This document shows positions 31,441 to 41,611 of a stretch of DNA of 64,000 nucleotides, piece by piece; the first letter of the stretch is position 1; each line of letters starts with the position of its first letter. This DNA is from Darksidea phi (lineage: Eukaryota; Ascomycota; Dothideomycetes; Pleosporales; Lentitheciaceae). The notes below the pieces were generated by a model. It was not told the DNA's origin, did no database searches, and saw only the letters and a program-made list of their open reading frames with translations. Location of the stretch: contig JASJFT010000165.1 in NCBI GenBank assembly GCA_030770425.1, forward strand, positions 1 through 64,000. The letters are read 5' to 3'. A program made the translations under genes and the position numbers.

Positions 31441-33207
31441 TCACCGACGCTGCCGCTTCACTTCCCTGCCCCCAATAATCGAAAGCGACCTGCTCTCGAA
31501 AATCTCGCGATCACGGCGACCTAGCACATAAAGCCCAATATCTCCGGCTTCCGGGTCTTGCTCCACCTGCGGTCCAGCACTAGGCGTCTCCTTATCCGTG
31601 GCTGAGGCGTGGAGGTCCACCTCCATAGTCCGTTCGCCGGTATCCAGCACCCACGTTGCGTTCTCGACCTCCTTATCCTCATAGTCGTCCGAGTCGGAGT
31701 CTGATTCAAATTCACAGCCAGGATCACTATTAAGGTTGATCTTTTCTAAGGCGGTTCGCGCAAATTGTGGGGACTGAAGCCGGGGCGATCGACTACGCAT
31801 GCCATTCTCCTCACCGTCTCTTACGCCCACTGGACTGAGGCTTGCATCAGAGCCACTGTCAGAATCGCTGTCAGAGTCGCTTTCCGATTCCGAATCAGAA
31901 TCCTGTATAGGAGCCAGAACCGTCTGTCGGCCACCGGGTCCGAAGTTGTTGTTCGGCAACTGGTCTTCCTCTTCGGACTCATCTTGATCGGCCAGTCCGA
32001 ATTCCCAGAAGAACTCTTCGTTCTTGAAACTAGTATCGGCCCAGCCATCTTTGGAAGGACAAGCGTGGCGACCGCGGGAGTATTTCGCCGAAGGACGAAA
32101 GAATTTTGAAGAAAAACGCTTTTCGCCTTCGAAAACACCTTCCGCGAACATTACTTGCTTCTTTCGGTGAAGTGGACTCTGGGGCGGCGACACAGGCAAC
32201 GAAGAACTAGACCCTAGGGCTTCTGAAGGCACGTATTCAGAGGAAGAGGAACGTTCGTGTTCAGACGACCCTAAGAGCGGAAACTTTGGAGAGGTTGGAG
32301 GCGACAACGCTTGAAGCGGGGCATGTGATGAAGACGGACTTACTGACTGCTCTATAGATAGCAACGCTGGTGCGGTCTTCTCTGGACCTATGATCGCCCA
32401 GTCGGGTGGGAGAGGCGGCGAGCTGGGCATGAGCGGTGGCGATGCAAACATAGACGACTGCGGCGACAGAGGAAGCGTAACCGTATCGCGTACTAGAGGC
32501 TTCCAGGCTTGACGTGTCAAAGGCTGGCATGGTTCGAAAATGGCGTCGTGCCCGTCCAGCTTTACCGGATTCATCGTCCAAGCGACCTGCAATGCTGCCC
32601 TGCACGACTGTGCGTTGTTCAGCTCCTCAAAAGTATACTCTCCCTTCTGCATCCGCGAATCTTCCCACGCTTCCTCGTGTTCAGCCAACTCTCCGTACCT
32701 AACGATCAGATTGGACCATCGTTGTTTCTCGACGCGCCACAACGCTTTGAGTTTGTGGTACAGGTCTTCATCTTCCGGAGCCCTGTATCTTCTATTCGGC
32801 GCACCCACCGTCTCCCAGACTTTCCATATCCTCGTTAACGCCTCGATGCACTGTCGCATGACGCATACCGGACAAGCTTCGACGGCCATGGTATCGTTAC
32901 CGGGATGAATAGGGTGCCGGCAGCTTGTCGCTATCGCGAGTGAAGTGGCCGGTTCAGGATGCGGCGGGTATAGCTCTCCGTGCAGCCTCAGCCAGTTCAT
33001 GAAGGTCTTGTAGACCATCGGACTCGGCAATCCACCTTGCGGACATTGGTCCAGGCAATCTCGCAAGAGTTCCCAGTCCTTGCCGTAATAATAGATCTTG
33101 TCGACGTCGTTAATGTTTGCTTGCCAATAAATGAACTGTCGATAATGCTCGTCACCGAAGATAGAAAAAGCGGCTTGCGCGGAAGTGAGGGGCCATCGGC
33201 GGGGCAT
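31441..33207 (-). CDS. Unknown protein with HPG...CxxC motif, paralog 1 (588 aa)
   Basis: Single exon. The N-terminal third is ordered: DEHYRQFIYWQANINDVDKI, then CRHPIHPGNDTMAVEACPVC, a His/CxxC arrangement that may bind a metal, followed by a Trp/Glu-rich helical segment (LKALWRVEKQRWSNLIVRYG). The middle is Ser/Pro-rich. A conserved box VMFAEGVFEGEKRFSSKFFR ... DTSFKNEEFFWEFG precedes an Asp/Ser run (DSESESDSDSDSDSGSD) and an acidic tail. The HPG...CPxC motif and the VxFxEG...DTSFxNE box are both shared with the next gene (33387-34364), in the same order and on the same strand: a tandem duplicate. No named domain is recognised; the acidic Ser tracts resemble those of nuclear or CK2-phosphorylated proteins. 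Confidence 0.8.
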   Translation of the reverse strand: MPRRWPLTSAQAAFSIFGDEHYRQFIYWQANINDVDKIYYYGKDWELLRDCLDQCPQGGLPSPMVYKTFMNWLRLHGELYPPHPEPATSLAIATSCRHPIHPGNDTMAVEACPVCVMRQCIEALTRIWKVWETVGAPNRRYRAPEDEDLYHKLKALWRVEKQRWSNLIVRYGELAEHEEAWEDSRMQKGEYTFEELNNAQSCRAALQVAWTMNPVKLDGHDAIFEPCQPLTRQAWKPLVRDTVTLPLSPQSSMFASPPLMPSSPPLPPDWAIIGPEKTAPALLSIEQSVSPSSSHAPLQALSPPTSPKFPLLGSSEHERSSSSEYVPSEALGSSSSLPVSPPQSPLHRKKQVMFAEGVFEGEKRFSSKFFRPSAKYSRGRHACPSKDGWADTSFKNEEFFWEFGLADQDESEEEDQLPNNNFGPGGRQTVLAPIQDSDSESESDSDSDSDSGSDASLSPVGVRDGEENGMRSRSPRLQSPQFARTALEKINLNSDPGCEFESDSDSDDYEDKEVENATWVLDTGERTMEVDLHASATDKETPSAGPQVEQDPEAGDIGLYVLGRRDREIFESRSLSIIGGREVKRQRR

Positions 33208-33386
33208 GTTTGTGGGTTGACGCGGGCGCGGGAGGGGATTTGAACGAGACAGAGTAAGGGCGAGAGGACTGGGTGAGATTTAAGGTAAACAGCGTGGAAG
33301 CGCTTTCACCGTTGCTATGGGGGCGCGCTTGCTTGCAACCGTGCTAGTACATTTCTTTCACTAGATATGGTGCATTTTTCTCTCAC

Positions 33387-34364
33387 TCATATCTCAGACG
33401 AAGCGTTGATGGCGGCGTCTGGAGAGAGATCCTGCCAGGACCTGTCTGTCCAAACTGAACTCAAGCCCGTTAGCGTAAACACGTTATCACCCCTTCCTTG
33501 GACGCTTCGCTCTCTTTCCGCATCGGAGTCAGCGGCATGCGATGCGATGACCTCACTGCACAAGACAGTGCTCTGATGGCAGCTCATCTCGTTTTGTTCT
33601 TGCTCCCACCACTCGTCCATTGCTTTCTCAAACTCCAATGTACCGTAGCGAACCTCGTTAACAAAGGAGGTGTTGAGGTACGCTTCCCGCTCTGGAGGGG
33701 CCCAGTTTCCTGGTATGTACTCCCCCGATACTCGCCAGAAAGCTTCACGGTTGCGCTTTGGCCGTTCAACGATGCCTTCTCGGAAACGAACGCGCTTGAA
33801 TCCTGCATTGTGCCGTCTTTTCATTTCCAGCTCTGCATCTGTATCCGCCCACTCGAGATAGGGCGTGTTTCTTCTCGCCAGCTTCAACGCCTTGGACGCG
33901 CTTTCGATCTGTCGTTCCGTCCCTTCCAGCGCGCCGGGATGTTCCTGCTCCCACCGTCTTTCCCGTTCCGCCCACGCTTCAAGGTAGCCCACGTACTTGA
34001 CCAAGTAAGCCTTCTCGGTGTGCCATGCTTTGCAAACCTTCCAGTAGTGTATGTCCTTGTCAGAAAGTTCTGTACACAAGGGCCCACCCCGCCGCTCCCA
34101 AAGCGTAGTCATGGCGTGGAGATCGCCCAGGCGTTGGGTCACCTTGCAGGTTGGGCAGAGGATTTCGGTCTGAGGCGTGCCCGGGTGAAGGAAATGCTTG
34201 CAGTAGGCTGCTACATTGGGCGCGTACAATGGCGCTTTGTTGCTCCGGAGCTGCACGAGTGCTGTTCTGGCTTGAGCGAGGGATACGCATGGGATGAGGG
34301 TGGTTTCTATGCTTGTGTGGCTGTCTTGGTCGAGCTGGAAAATGGAATCGAAGAGTAGGAGCAT
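33387..34364 (-). CDS. Unknown protein with HPG...CxxC motif, paralog 2 (~325 aa)
   Basis: Chosen start ATG 34364 (MLLLFDSIFQLDQDSHTSIE). The frame is open to 34628, but that extra part looks non-coding and starts at a non-ATG codon. Shared with paralog 1: HPGTPQTEILCPTC, a charged Trp-rich helical region (EAWAERERRWEQEHPG) and RVRFREGIVERPKRNREAFW ... YLNTSFVNEVRYGTLEFEKA. It lacks the long Ser/Pro and Asp/Ser regions. It lies 179 bp upstream of paralog 1, head-to-tail. Function unknown; a metal-binding CxxC/His site is inferred only from the spacing. Confidence 0.75.
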   Translation of the reverse strand: MLLLFDSIFQLDQDSHTSIETTLIPCVSLAQARTALVQLRSNKAPLYAPNVAAYCKHFLHPGTPQTEILCPTCKVTQRLGDLHAMTTLWERRGGPLCTELSDKDIHYWKVCKAWHTEKAYLVKYVGYLEAWAERERRWEQEHPGALEGTERQIESASKALKLARRNTPYLEWADTDAELEMKRRHNAGFKRVRFREGIVERPKRNREAFWRVSGEYIPGNWAPPEREAYLNTSFVNEVRYGTLEFEKAMDEWWEQEQNEMSCHQSTVLCSEVIASHAADSDAERERSVQGRGDNVFTLTGLSSVWTDRSWQDLSPDAAINASSEI

Positions 34365-34801
34365 GATGTAATTGTTTTGTTGGTGAAAGGCTTTTTCTTT
34401 TTTCTTGACTTGAGTCTGCAAGCGCTGAAAGCGGGTGTCGTGGTGGTTGACCGAGGGTACTGGGACGTCTTGGGCTGCGAGCTCTGTTGCTGTGAGCCGC
34501 TGCCGCGTGCCTTGAAGGTGGATGGGGGAAAAAACACTTTTGTGGAAAGTTGGACATGGCTCTTTGGCCCGCGTCTTGAACGTGGTTCTAGGATGCGTAT
34601 ACTTGTGGGTGAAAGACTCGTTAACCACGGTTGTGTTGGCGCCTGCAGGGCACCTTTCACCACAGGTTGAAGTGTTCGAGACCTCGAAACGTGAGATTTC
34701 ACAGACATGATAGAGTCATCTACCGTGACTGGGGCCTTTACCCACCATTCGAGCATGCGATTCGGAAAGTGTGCAGGCTAGCTGGCAGCCCACTTCTACC
34801 G
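34365..34801. other. Intergenic between paralog 2 and aminotransferase
   Basis: About 440 bases. Open frames on both strands (34377-34670 +, 34756-34307 -) have no recognisable content. Should contain the promoter of paralog 2. Confidence 0.4.
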
Positions 34802-36233
34802 TCAGACCTTCACTTGGTCTTGATGCCTTTGCAAAAAGCCGTCTACGCAATTCACAAACCTCTCCAGCTCCTCCCACGGCGTTCCAAGAATCAGAGCAAT
34901 ACTCCCCCGCTTGGTAATCCAGAAACCATCCTCCATCATCTCGAACCAGAACAGCTCGCGCAGCTCAACCTCGTCTTTGCGATCCCTAAAGCTCTTCAGC
35001 TCCTTTTTGCCGTCCGCGAGGAAGTGGATGCCCAAAATAGTGCCTCTTCCCGTCACCGTAATCTTGGTGCCTTGACTGAGTTCCTGCAACTTCTCTCGAA
35101 GCTTGTCACCCATGGCGTTGAAGTCGTGCGCCACGTCAGGAGTGTAGACTTGCGACATACCGGTGTAACCAGCCGCCATGCCAAGCGTGTTGTTGTTGAA
35201 GGTACCAGAATGGCCGAGCGCGTTACCGTCTCGAGGATCGTAGACACGCATGATGTCTCCGCGGCCACCAAAGCAACCAAAAGTAATACCTCCGCCGAGA
35301 TATTTCCCCATGGTCGTGAGATCAGGCTGCAGACCTTCCAGTTTCTGCAAGCCGCCTGAAGAAAGACGGCTCGTCATCACTTCGTCCAGGATGAACACGG
35401 CGCCAACCTTGCGCGCCGACTCCTGCACTTGATGCAGGAAGTCATGGCTACCAACAAGACACGGCCCATGGCCCTGCATGCCCTCCACAAGCACAGCAGC
35501 CACATCCCCACTCCCTTCAATCTTCCTCTTCGCATCTCCAATATCGTTGTACTCGGCAACAATCCACTCATCCCTATCGACACAATTCTCCGCCGGCACA
35601 TCTTTCGGAAAATTAAAGCAACCGCCATGATACCCGCCCGTAAAAACCACCACTTTGCGCTTACCAGTAAAGCGCTTGGCGCCCTGGATAGCGTGCAGAT
35701 TCGCTTCGGTGCCGGAGTTGGTAAAGCGGACGAGGGCGAGATTGAAGCGGGAACAGAGGAGGGAGGCATGCTGCGCTTCGAGTTTAGTGGTGCCGCCGAG
35801 GTTGAGCCCGATTTCGCGGATGGCGGTAACGAGGGCGTTTTGGATTAGGGGCTGCGAGTGGCCGAAGAGGCAGGCTGTCATTTCGCCGACGAAATCCGTG
35901 TAGCTGGCATGATTGTGAGCTTGGGGACGAGGAGGGAATAGCGGAATTGTTTGAATGCAATGCTTACACATGGCCGTCTTCTGAGGTAATTTGGTAGCCT
36001 TCACCCTTCTTGATGAATACGGGGAAAGGCGCCGTATGTAAGAGACTTCTTGTGTTCCCGCCTGGCAGGCTCTTTGCAGCTTCTTCGTGCAGCTTCAGAC
36101 TCGTCGCGTTCTTCTCGACGAAGCGTGCTTTCGCCGCTTCAAGAGCTTCACCCAGCGTCGCATGTCCGGTCTTCACGCGGTTCTTAATATCCGCGACCGA
36201 GGCTGGTAGAGGCGAGATGATGGATGGAGACAT
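34802..36233 (-). CDS. Class III PLP aminotransferase, glutamate-1-semialdehyde aminomutase-like
   Basis: Exons 36233-35968 and 35903-34802, 455 aa; the splice (GTAAGC...CCAG) joins YQITSEDGH-V-YTDFVGEMTA. Features of fold-type I class III enzymes: SLPGGNTRSLLHTAPFPVFI near residue 55-75, FTNSGTEANLHAI (about 150-162) for phosphate binding, VFTGGYHGG, AVFILDEVMTSR with D263, and the PLP lysine K289 in TTMGKYLGGGITFGCFGG. HSGTFNNNTLGMAAGYTGM also matches the GSAM branch. Fungi do not make tetrapyrroles by the C5 route, so the substrate is probably another amino acid or amino ketone; it cannot be told here. No targeting signal is clear. No biosynthetic partner genes lie next to it. Confidence 0.9.
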
Positions 36234-37273
36234 GATGAAAGTGCCATGAGAAGTTATGCTTGTTTCATTCCTACAATTCAGTTTACTCCCCTTTGCCCCC
36301 CTCCCATCCTTTTATAGATGCAACGGAGACTTTTCTCCGCGTTGAACGCACCGACGCACTTACTATGCGCGGTTGCATCGCGTGTCGAGCGTCAAATAAG
36401 ACGGTGAGGTTGAGGACCCCGCTTTTCCTTTTCCGCCGGCCTTTTCCGGCATCCATCTCTGATTAGCTCTTCCATTTGACCAAATATCAGTGAGAGCCTT
36501 TCTTTCTGGGCGCACTTGCGGTCGCGGACACAGAGTACATCCACTCAATGTTGTTGCCGCATAGGCTGTCGTTTGGTAATCATATCTGAGCACGAACCAC
36601 ACTAGGAAAAGTTTTCCGTCTTACCAGGCATCGCCAAGGATATCCGGTCTTGTGATGGGACGCTTACAGTCACGCCCTGTACAGTCAACTACTGCAGGAC
36701 ATCATGGCCATAGCTACATCGCCCATGTAGTGGATGCAGAGAAGCAGGCTGCAAACGTAGACACCGAGGTGCTAGACCATTGTCACGGTGAGAACGGTGG
36801 AATGCTGTCGGGAAGCTCCAGTAACCTGCAGTCCGCTTTCGCGGCCCGAGATCAGGAATGACACGTTGAAGGCATCACCTACGGCTGCACAGGTGGTAAG
36901 CAATACTATTTGCGCTATGGCAAAAGCTGAATATCGCTCAAAGTTCGCTTCGGGTTTGCCGTCTCACTGACGACTCGTTACGCCTAATCTGTCGGCCAAC
37001 TAGATCCCTTATATATAGGTGACGCAAAACATGCCCTAAGAACATGACCGATACGGTCTGGTCTGCTGACTATTGCCTTCGTACAGACTGTGTCACGGGT
37101 AGCTAGCCTGACGTAACAAATGGAAAGGTGAGTTCATTGTATTTACCATAATAGGGTAAAGCTAAATATACGTGTAGAGCATGAGCCCCAGATGACAAAG
37201 ATAAGCTATTAGAGCCAAGCTGCGATAGGCTTAGCTGTCTTTTTCTTTTTTTCTTTTTATTTTTTTTTTTAGC
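36234..37273. other. Intergenic 1 kb, AT-richer toward the end
   Basis: Upstream of the aminotransferase gene and downstream to an SDR pseudogene. A polypyrimidine T-rich tract (37240-37272) precedes the pseudogene. Frames at 36652-36861 and 36788-36970 (+) have no motif. Confidence 0.4.
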
Positions 37274-38012
37274 CAAGAGCACATCAGATCCCTTCGCAAA
37301 AAACTTCGGTGACTGGAAAGCCGTCAAAAGTTAGGCCGAGAAATTGATGAAAGAAGAAAACAGGCTTGATATCCTTGTCAATAATAGTGCCATATGGCCC
37401 CCTCAACTGGACTTAAACGAGTTCGATGTAGCAACCAACATGGCCGTGAACCATGTAGGCCACTTCCTCTTAACCAAGACCCTCCTTCCACTTCTTACGC
37501 CAACCGCTCTCGCCGACACAAGAACACTGTCCGCATCGTGAACGTATCCGGCATAGCGCACAACCTCGTTCCCCCGACATCAACCTTCACCACCCTTGCA
37601 AGCTGGAACGACGACTACGGGGCGCGCTGAAAACCCGCGAGCAGCCTGGCTCCGCTACGGATACACCAAAACTGCCAATATCCTTTTCACGTCTGAATTA
37701 CAGCGGAGGCTGGCCAAGGAGGGGATTCCAATTATTGTTACCGCGCCACATCCGGGCAGTGTGAGGACTGCGGCGGCGGGAAGGGCACTGGAGTATAGCG
37801 AGCGTTGGAAACAAGGGTTGACGCCCTATGAGGGGGCACTAACGCCGCTATGGTGTGCGGTGAGTTTGGAGGTTGGAACAGAGTTTAAAGAGAAGTATGT
37901 CATGCCTGATGGGGGATTGGGGGAAACGAGTGCGTTAGCGGCGAGTGAGGAGGAAGCATGTGGTTTGTGGAAGGCTAGCGAAGAGGTTTTGAGTGCGGCA
38001 GGGTTACTTTAG
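37274..38012 (+). pseudogene. Short-chain dehydrogenase pseudogene (retinol-dehydrogenase-like)
   Basis: Recognisable pieces in order: DPFAKNFGDWKAVKS-stop-AEKLMKEENRLDILVNNSAI (TAG at 37334), VNHVGHFLLTKTLLPLL, then after a frameshift near 37530 VRIVNVSGIAHNLVPP and WNDDYGAR, and after another near 37625 AAWLRYGYTKTANILFTSEL, IVTAPHPGSVRT and a normal C-terminus. The Ser-Tyr-Lys triad region (NVSG, YGYTK) is intact in sequence, but one stop and two frameshifts break it. The N-terminal Rossmann GxxxGIG segment is missing, cut off at a T-rich tract. Confidence 0.88.
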
Positions 38013-38880
38013 TGTACCGAAAGAGGAGGGGAGAGGTGATGGTATCATCACTGCATCAATCGGCCTTGGCGTTCAGCTGCAACGGAAGCGTCTAGTCTGG
38101 TGATGATGAGTCGATATTGCCTAAGATTTTCCCGCTGCAGTAGGAGGAGCCTACTATTGCGACTCTACAACCTCTCTTAAGCCTCTATAGTACTTCTTTA
38201 ACAAAGTCACTAGACTTGTATATAAAGAATGGGGTCAAATAAAGTTTTTATAATATTCTATACCCAGACGGTCATATTAAAAACTACGAGTCTGAAAAGC
38301 TTCAGCAAAAAGATCCATTCAAGGAAAAGATTAGACAAATAAGAAAATCGCAACTTTACTAATTATTTCGTTCGTTCAATTCCATCGTTCCGTCTTGCAA
38401 TCGCTCTAACCGAATCCAGGCAATGGTCATCCATCCACCACGCTAACCCAATCCAGTATCCCCTTCCAAAATTAAACACGATGCCGTAAGGTTTTCGCAC
38501 AGACAGCCACCCGCACGGCCAACGTACGCCCGGAGTTCTCGCAACTTTCTGCTTCGAGTAAAAAGTCGTGGTGAGCGGGACAAAGTGTTGATTGCTGCAA
38601 CTAGCATTTTCTGTTTTGGGCGAGGTGGATGGGATTCGGGTGTCAAATGCGATTGCGGCAACGGGGCGAGACGGGAGGATCGCTGCGTACGAGGGAGTTT
38701 GTAGAAACCCGGAATCTTTTATTGGAGGATATGGAAAGTGGTAGAGTCTTCGTGTCCGCTATGTAAAGATGTGCGATCCCCATTGGGAATAGATAATAAT
38801 ACATGAGATAGGAAACAGAGCTTACCGAACATATTGCCGTAGTAACAAAAAAAACGTATAGTATAGTCCGTTGAAGTTTT
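38013..38880. other. Intergenic, AT-rich
   Basis: About 870 bases between the SDR pseudogene and the next gene (minus strand). AT-rich at 38160-38380. No supported gene. Confidence 0.4.
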
Positions 38881-40293
38881 CTAGATTTCCCGATAGGGTG
38901 CCCGGAATTCCAACGTCTCCACGTCTCTTTCAAGCCTGCGCCTCCCTCTACCTCTACTCGGTCCCAGACTCACACTCCTTCTGCTGCCGGAGCCATATCC
39001 GGAGCCAACTCCGCTATCCCTTCTTCTCCCAACAGACTTTTCGACCACTTCGGCCACATCTTCTTCCAGCTTCAGCTCGCTGACATCATGGTCCATCCAG
39101 ACATGTCGAATCAGGGCCCTGACATCACCGCAGACGGTATCAACGCTTCCGCTTCGCGAACATAAAACGCAAGAATACCCTCCGTCGACACTGTTGCGAT
39201 GGCACTTCACCACGAAGCGGTTCTGGATCCGGAAACAGCGTTCAATACCATCGTCATCTTTGGATATCTCCCATGATTTGCCTGGCGAAAGAGACAAAGT
39301 TCGTTTGCAATACGGGCAATACGGGGATGGATCCGACGTTATACTTGCTGAGAGTGGTTGGGATCGGTGTCGCTGAAGATCGAGCGCGTAGAGGCAGTAG
39401 AGAGTGTGGGGTGCAGATTCTGTACCGTAAGAGGTCGGACCTGAGAACGATGTAGATTCCGTATCTGATCTTGGGATCGTGGGCCTACTGTAAATAGTGG
39501 TGTTTGCGGGGTACACATCATCCTCACGCTCATGGCGAGACTTTACAAGCGCCGTCGATGTTGACCTTGAAGTCGAAACCGAAGTGACAGGATAAGGAAG
39601 AACTTGTGCATCGCCAATTCGTACATTAGATGATCTTCTTGATCGAGGGTTAGACGGTAGTGCCGCCACTTGTCGTTGCTGCTGAGCTGCTAGTGTATCG
39701 ACTGCAGCAGCCCCCGATGCCCTTGAAGCTGCGACGAGGCTGGAGAGATGGTGTGATATAGGCTCTGGTGACGTAGGCCCGTAGAGAAAGGTGGTGATAA
39801 TCACCGACTGCAGAGTGATGATTTGGGACTGAAGCGCTGTTTGAGTAATTACTGGTAGTAGTCAGCCTTTTCTGTTCGTTACTTTTGAGGGCATGCCGGC
39901 TGCGCAACGTGAACAAGCGAGCTGTAGTCGAATATGAGGAACATACCATCTCCTACAGCAAACTGTGCTCCGACGTCTTGGAAACCAATCTCGAATTGTC
40001 GCGTGACGGCCGCCTTGTCCATGACCAGAGACTCATCACCACTGGCATCCTCGTCGTCCACATAGTCAAACTTCCTTCCACTTGGGTATCCTCTTGATCG
40101 AAGACTCTGCTCGTAGTCTCTCTTCTCCTTGGCTCTTAGCGTCTGGTAGAGATCCCGAGATGCATCGAAGACATCCAGTAAGGTGTATACAAGAGCTTGC
40201 ACCACATTTGCTGGATCGACGGTCGGATTCTGTAGCTGTCAGGCCTATTTCAAACCTAAATTAACAAGCCGCAAAACGTACAGCTATACCCAT
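38881..40293 (-). CDS. Unknown Cys/His-rich protein (421 aa), possible zinc binder
   Basis: Exons 40293-40282 (12 nt, MGIA), 40229-39947 and 39851-38881. The joins give MGIANPTVDPANVVQALVYT and GDVITQTALQSQIITLQS in exact phase. N-terminal part is helical (LLDVFDASRDLYQTLRAKEK). The C-terminal half has a Cys/His set: SPYCPYCKRTLSL, FVVKCHRNSVDGGYSCVLCS, TVCGDVRALIRHVWMDHDV, like two CxxC pairs plus a C-x8-H-x4-H end, which suggests zinc binding. A Ser/Gly/Arg-rich tail follows (RRRDSGVGSGYGSGSRRSVS). No signal peptide. Family not recognised; regulatory or nucleic-acid-related function would be a guess. The four-codon first exon is unusual and rests on splice consensus and phase only. Confidence 0.75.
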
Positions 40294-41353
40294 CTTTGAG
40301 CAACCAGGATTTATTGCTATCACAATCGGTCCTACAAAAGATAAGCAGATTCCGTATCCTTTAAAGGCGCAAGGCCCCCCACGCTCCCCACGAAAGCCGT
40401 TCCGCAGGCGCAGAATAAGCACACCACTCAAATCTGACTTTGATGATGGGTCCAATATGGAATGGTGCGCTTGTACAGCTGGCAGAGTCCAATTGGTGAT
40501 GGTGTGCCGCGCGCGCTTTTTTGATTGGGTTAGCAGCGGCTGTGCGCCGCATTAGAGCGACGCAGACGCGGTTGCAAGGATGGATGACGTCGCCGAGGTC
40601 AATAACAAGGTACACAGAAGCAGAAAACAGCGCATTTGGTGTGTTGTTACCCACGCTACGGCATTGTACTTTCTTCTTTGGGATGTACATGTCGCAACGA
40701 AACCTCGTTCGGGTGGTCAGGGTGTCTGTGGCGCAAACCTCCAGTCGGACCGTGTAGCAATGGACCAAGCGCAGGAATATTCTTCCTGAATCGTATCCTG
40801 GACACGGTATGAAGCGGTACTGAAGATGAGGCCCTCGGGTCCGTTTGAGTATGGATAACTTCCTTCACTGTGTTGCGATGACGATAATGCCGGTTGAACG
40901 GCCTGTGCGGTCAACGTCATCGTGCATTGCACGACTCACATGGCCTCAGGAAACAGCGGGAGTCTCTACAATCATAGGAGCCTGTGCTGGAAGCGTTTCG
41001 ATGCTGTGCTTACTTTCAGGTGGGTCGAAGTTGTAATACGCTAAATAGGCTGACGCCAGCCAGAGCGGACTGCGTAGGAGGTAAAGGGATAAAACTAATA
41101 CAAAAACTAAAGACAAGCTTTTATAAATATTATATATAAAATAAACGTGGTTGTGGGGATATGGTTGTTTACAGTTAGAAGGGTGGATGAAATTCTGGCG
41201 TTGGTTGGGGCGTCGGGGCAGACACGAACTAGTGCAGTGCCTGTGTGAACAAGTTATACAGAGCAGTACAACAGGCACATCGTATGAATTAATTAAATTA
41301 TGAAAAGTAACTAAGAAGTCGTCGAAATAGTTTCTGCGTAGATGCATTCTGAG
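40294..41353. other. Intergenic 1.06 kb
   Basis: Upstream of the Cys/His-rich gene and 3' of the ankyrin gene. An AT-rich part lies at 41085-41150. The frames near 40361-40932 lack recognisable content. Confidence 0.4.
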
Positions 41354-41611
41354 CTACTGGACTTTTCCCTTTGGGGCTGCTGAACTTTGGCCCACTGGAT
41401 TCGGGTTCGCAAGCCCTGGATTTTGTATCGCTCCATTCTGTACTACTGAGCTTTGAGATACCCCCAGAGGTTGGACTGCTGCATTCTGTGCAGCCGGAAC
41501 CTGCGCCTAAGATGTTGGTGCTTGAGGCCTTGGGTTCTGTGTTGCTGGAATTTGAGGGGATGGAGCCTGAGGTGCTGGATTCGGTGCTGCTGGAACTTAG
41601 GGCCCTGGAGC
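41354..41611 (-). pseudogene. Decayed Pro/Ala/Gln-rich tail of the ankyrin protein
   Basis: Reading on in the ankyrin frame beyond its TGA (41614-41612), after a TAA at 41599-41597, gives VPAAPNPAPQAPSPQIPATQ, a TAG at 41509-41507, then AQVPAAQNAAVQPLGVSQSS and on to a TAG at 41356. The composition is strikingly biased to Pro, Ala, Gln and Asn and fits a former disordered C-terminal extension of the ankyrin protein cut by three nonsense codons. Another minus frame here (41615-41298) is also open, but Ser/Thr-rich and out of phase. Confidence 0.6.

Noticed and set aside
34377..34670. Open frames upstream of paralog 2 on both strands
   Set aside because: Overlapping frames without domain or coding bias; none begins with a convincing start.
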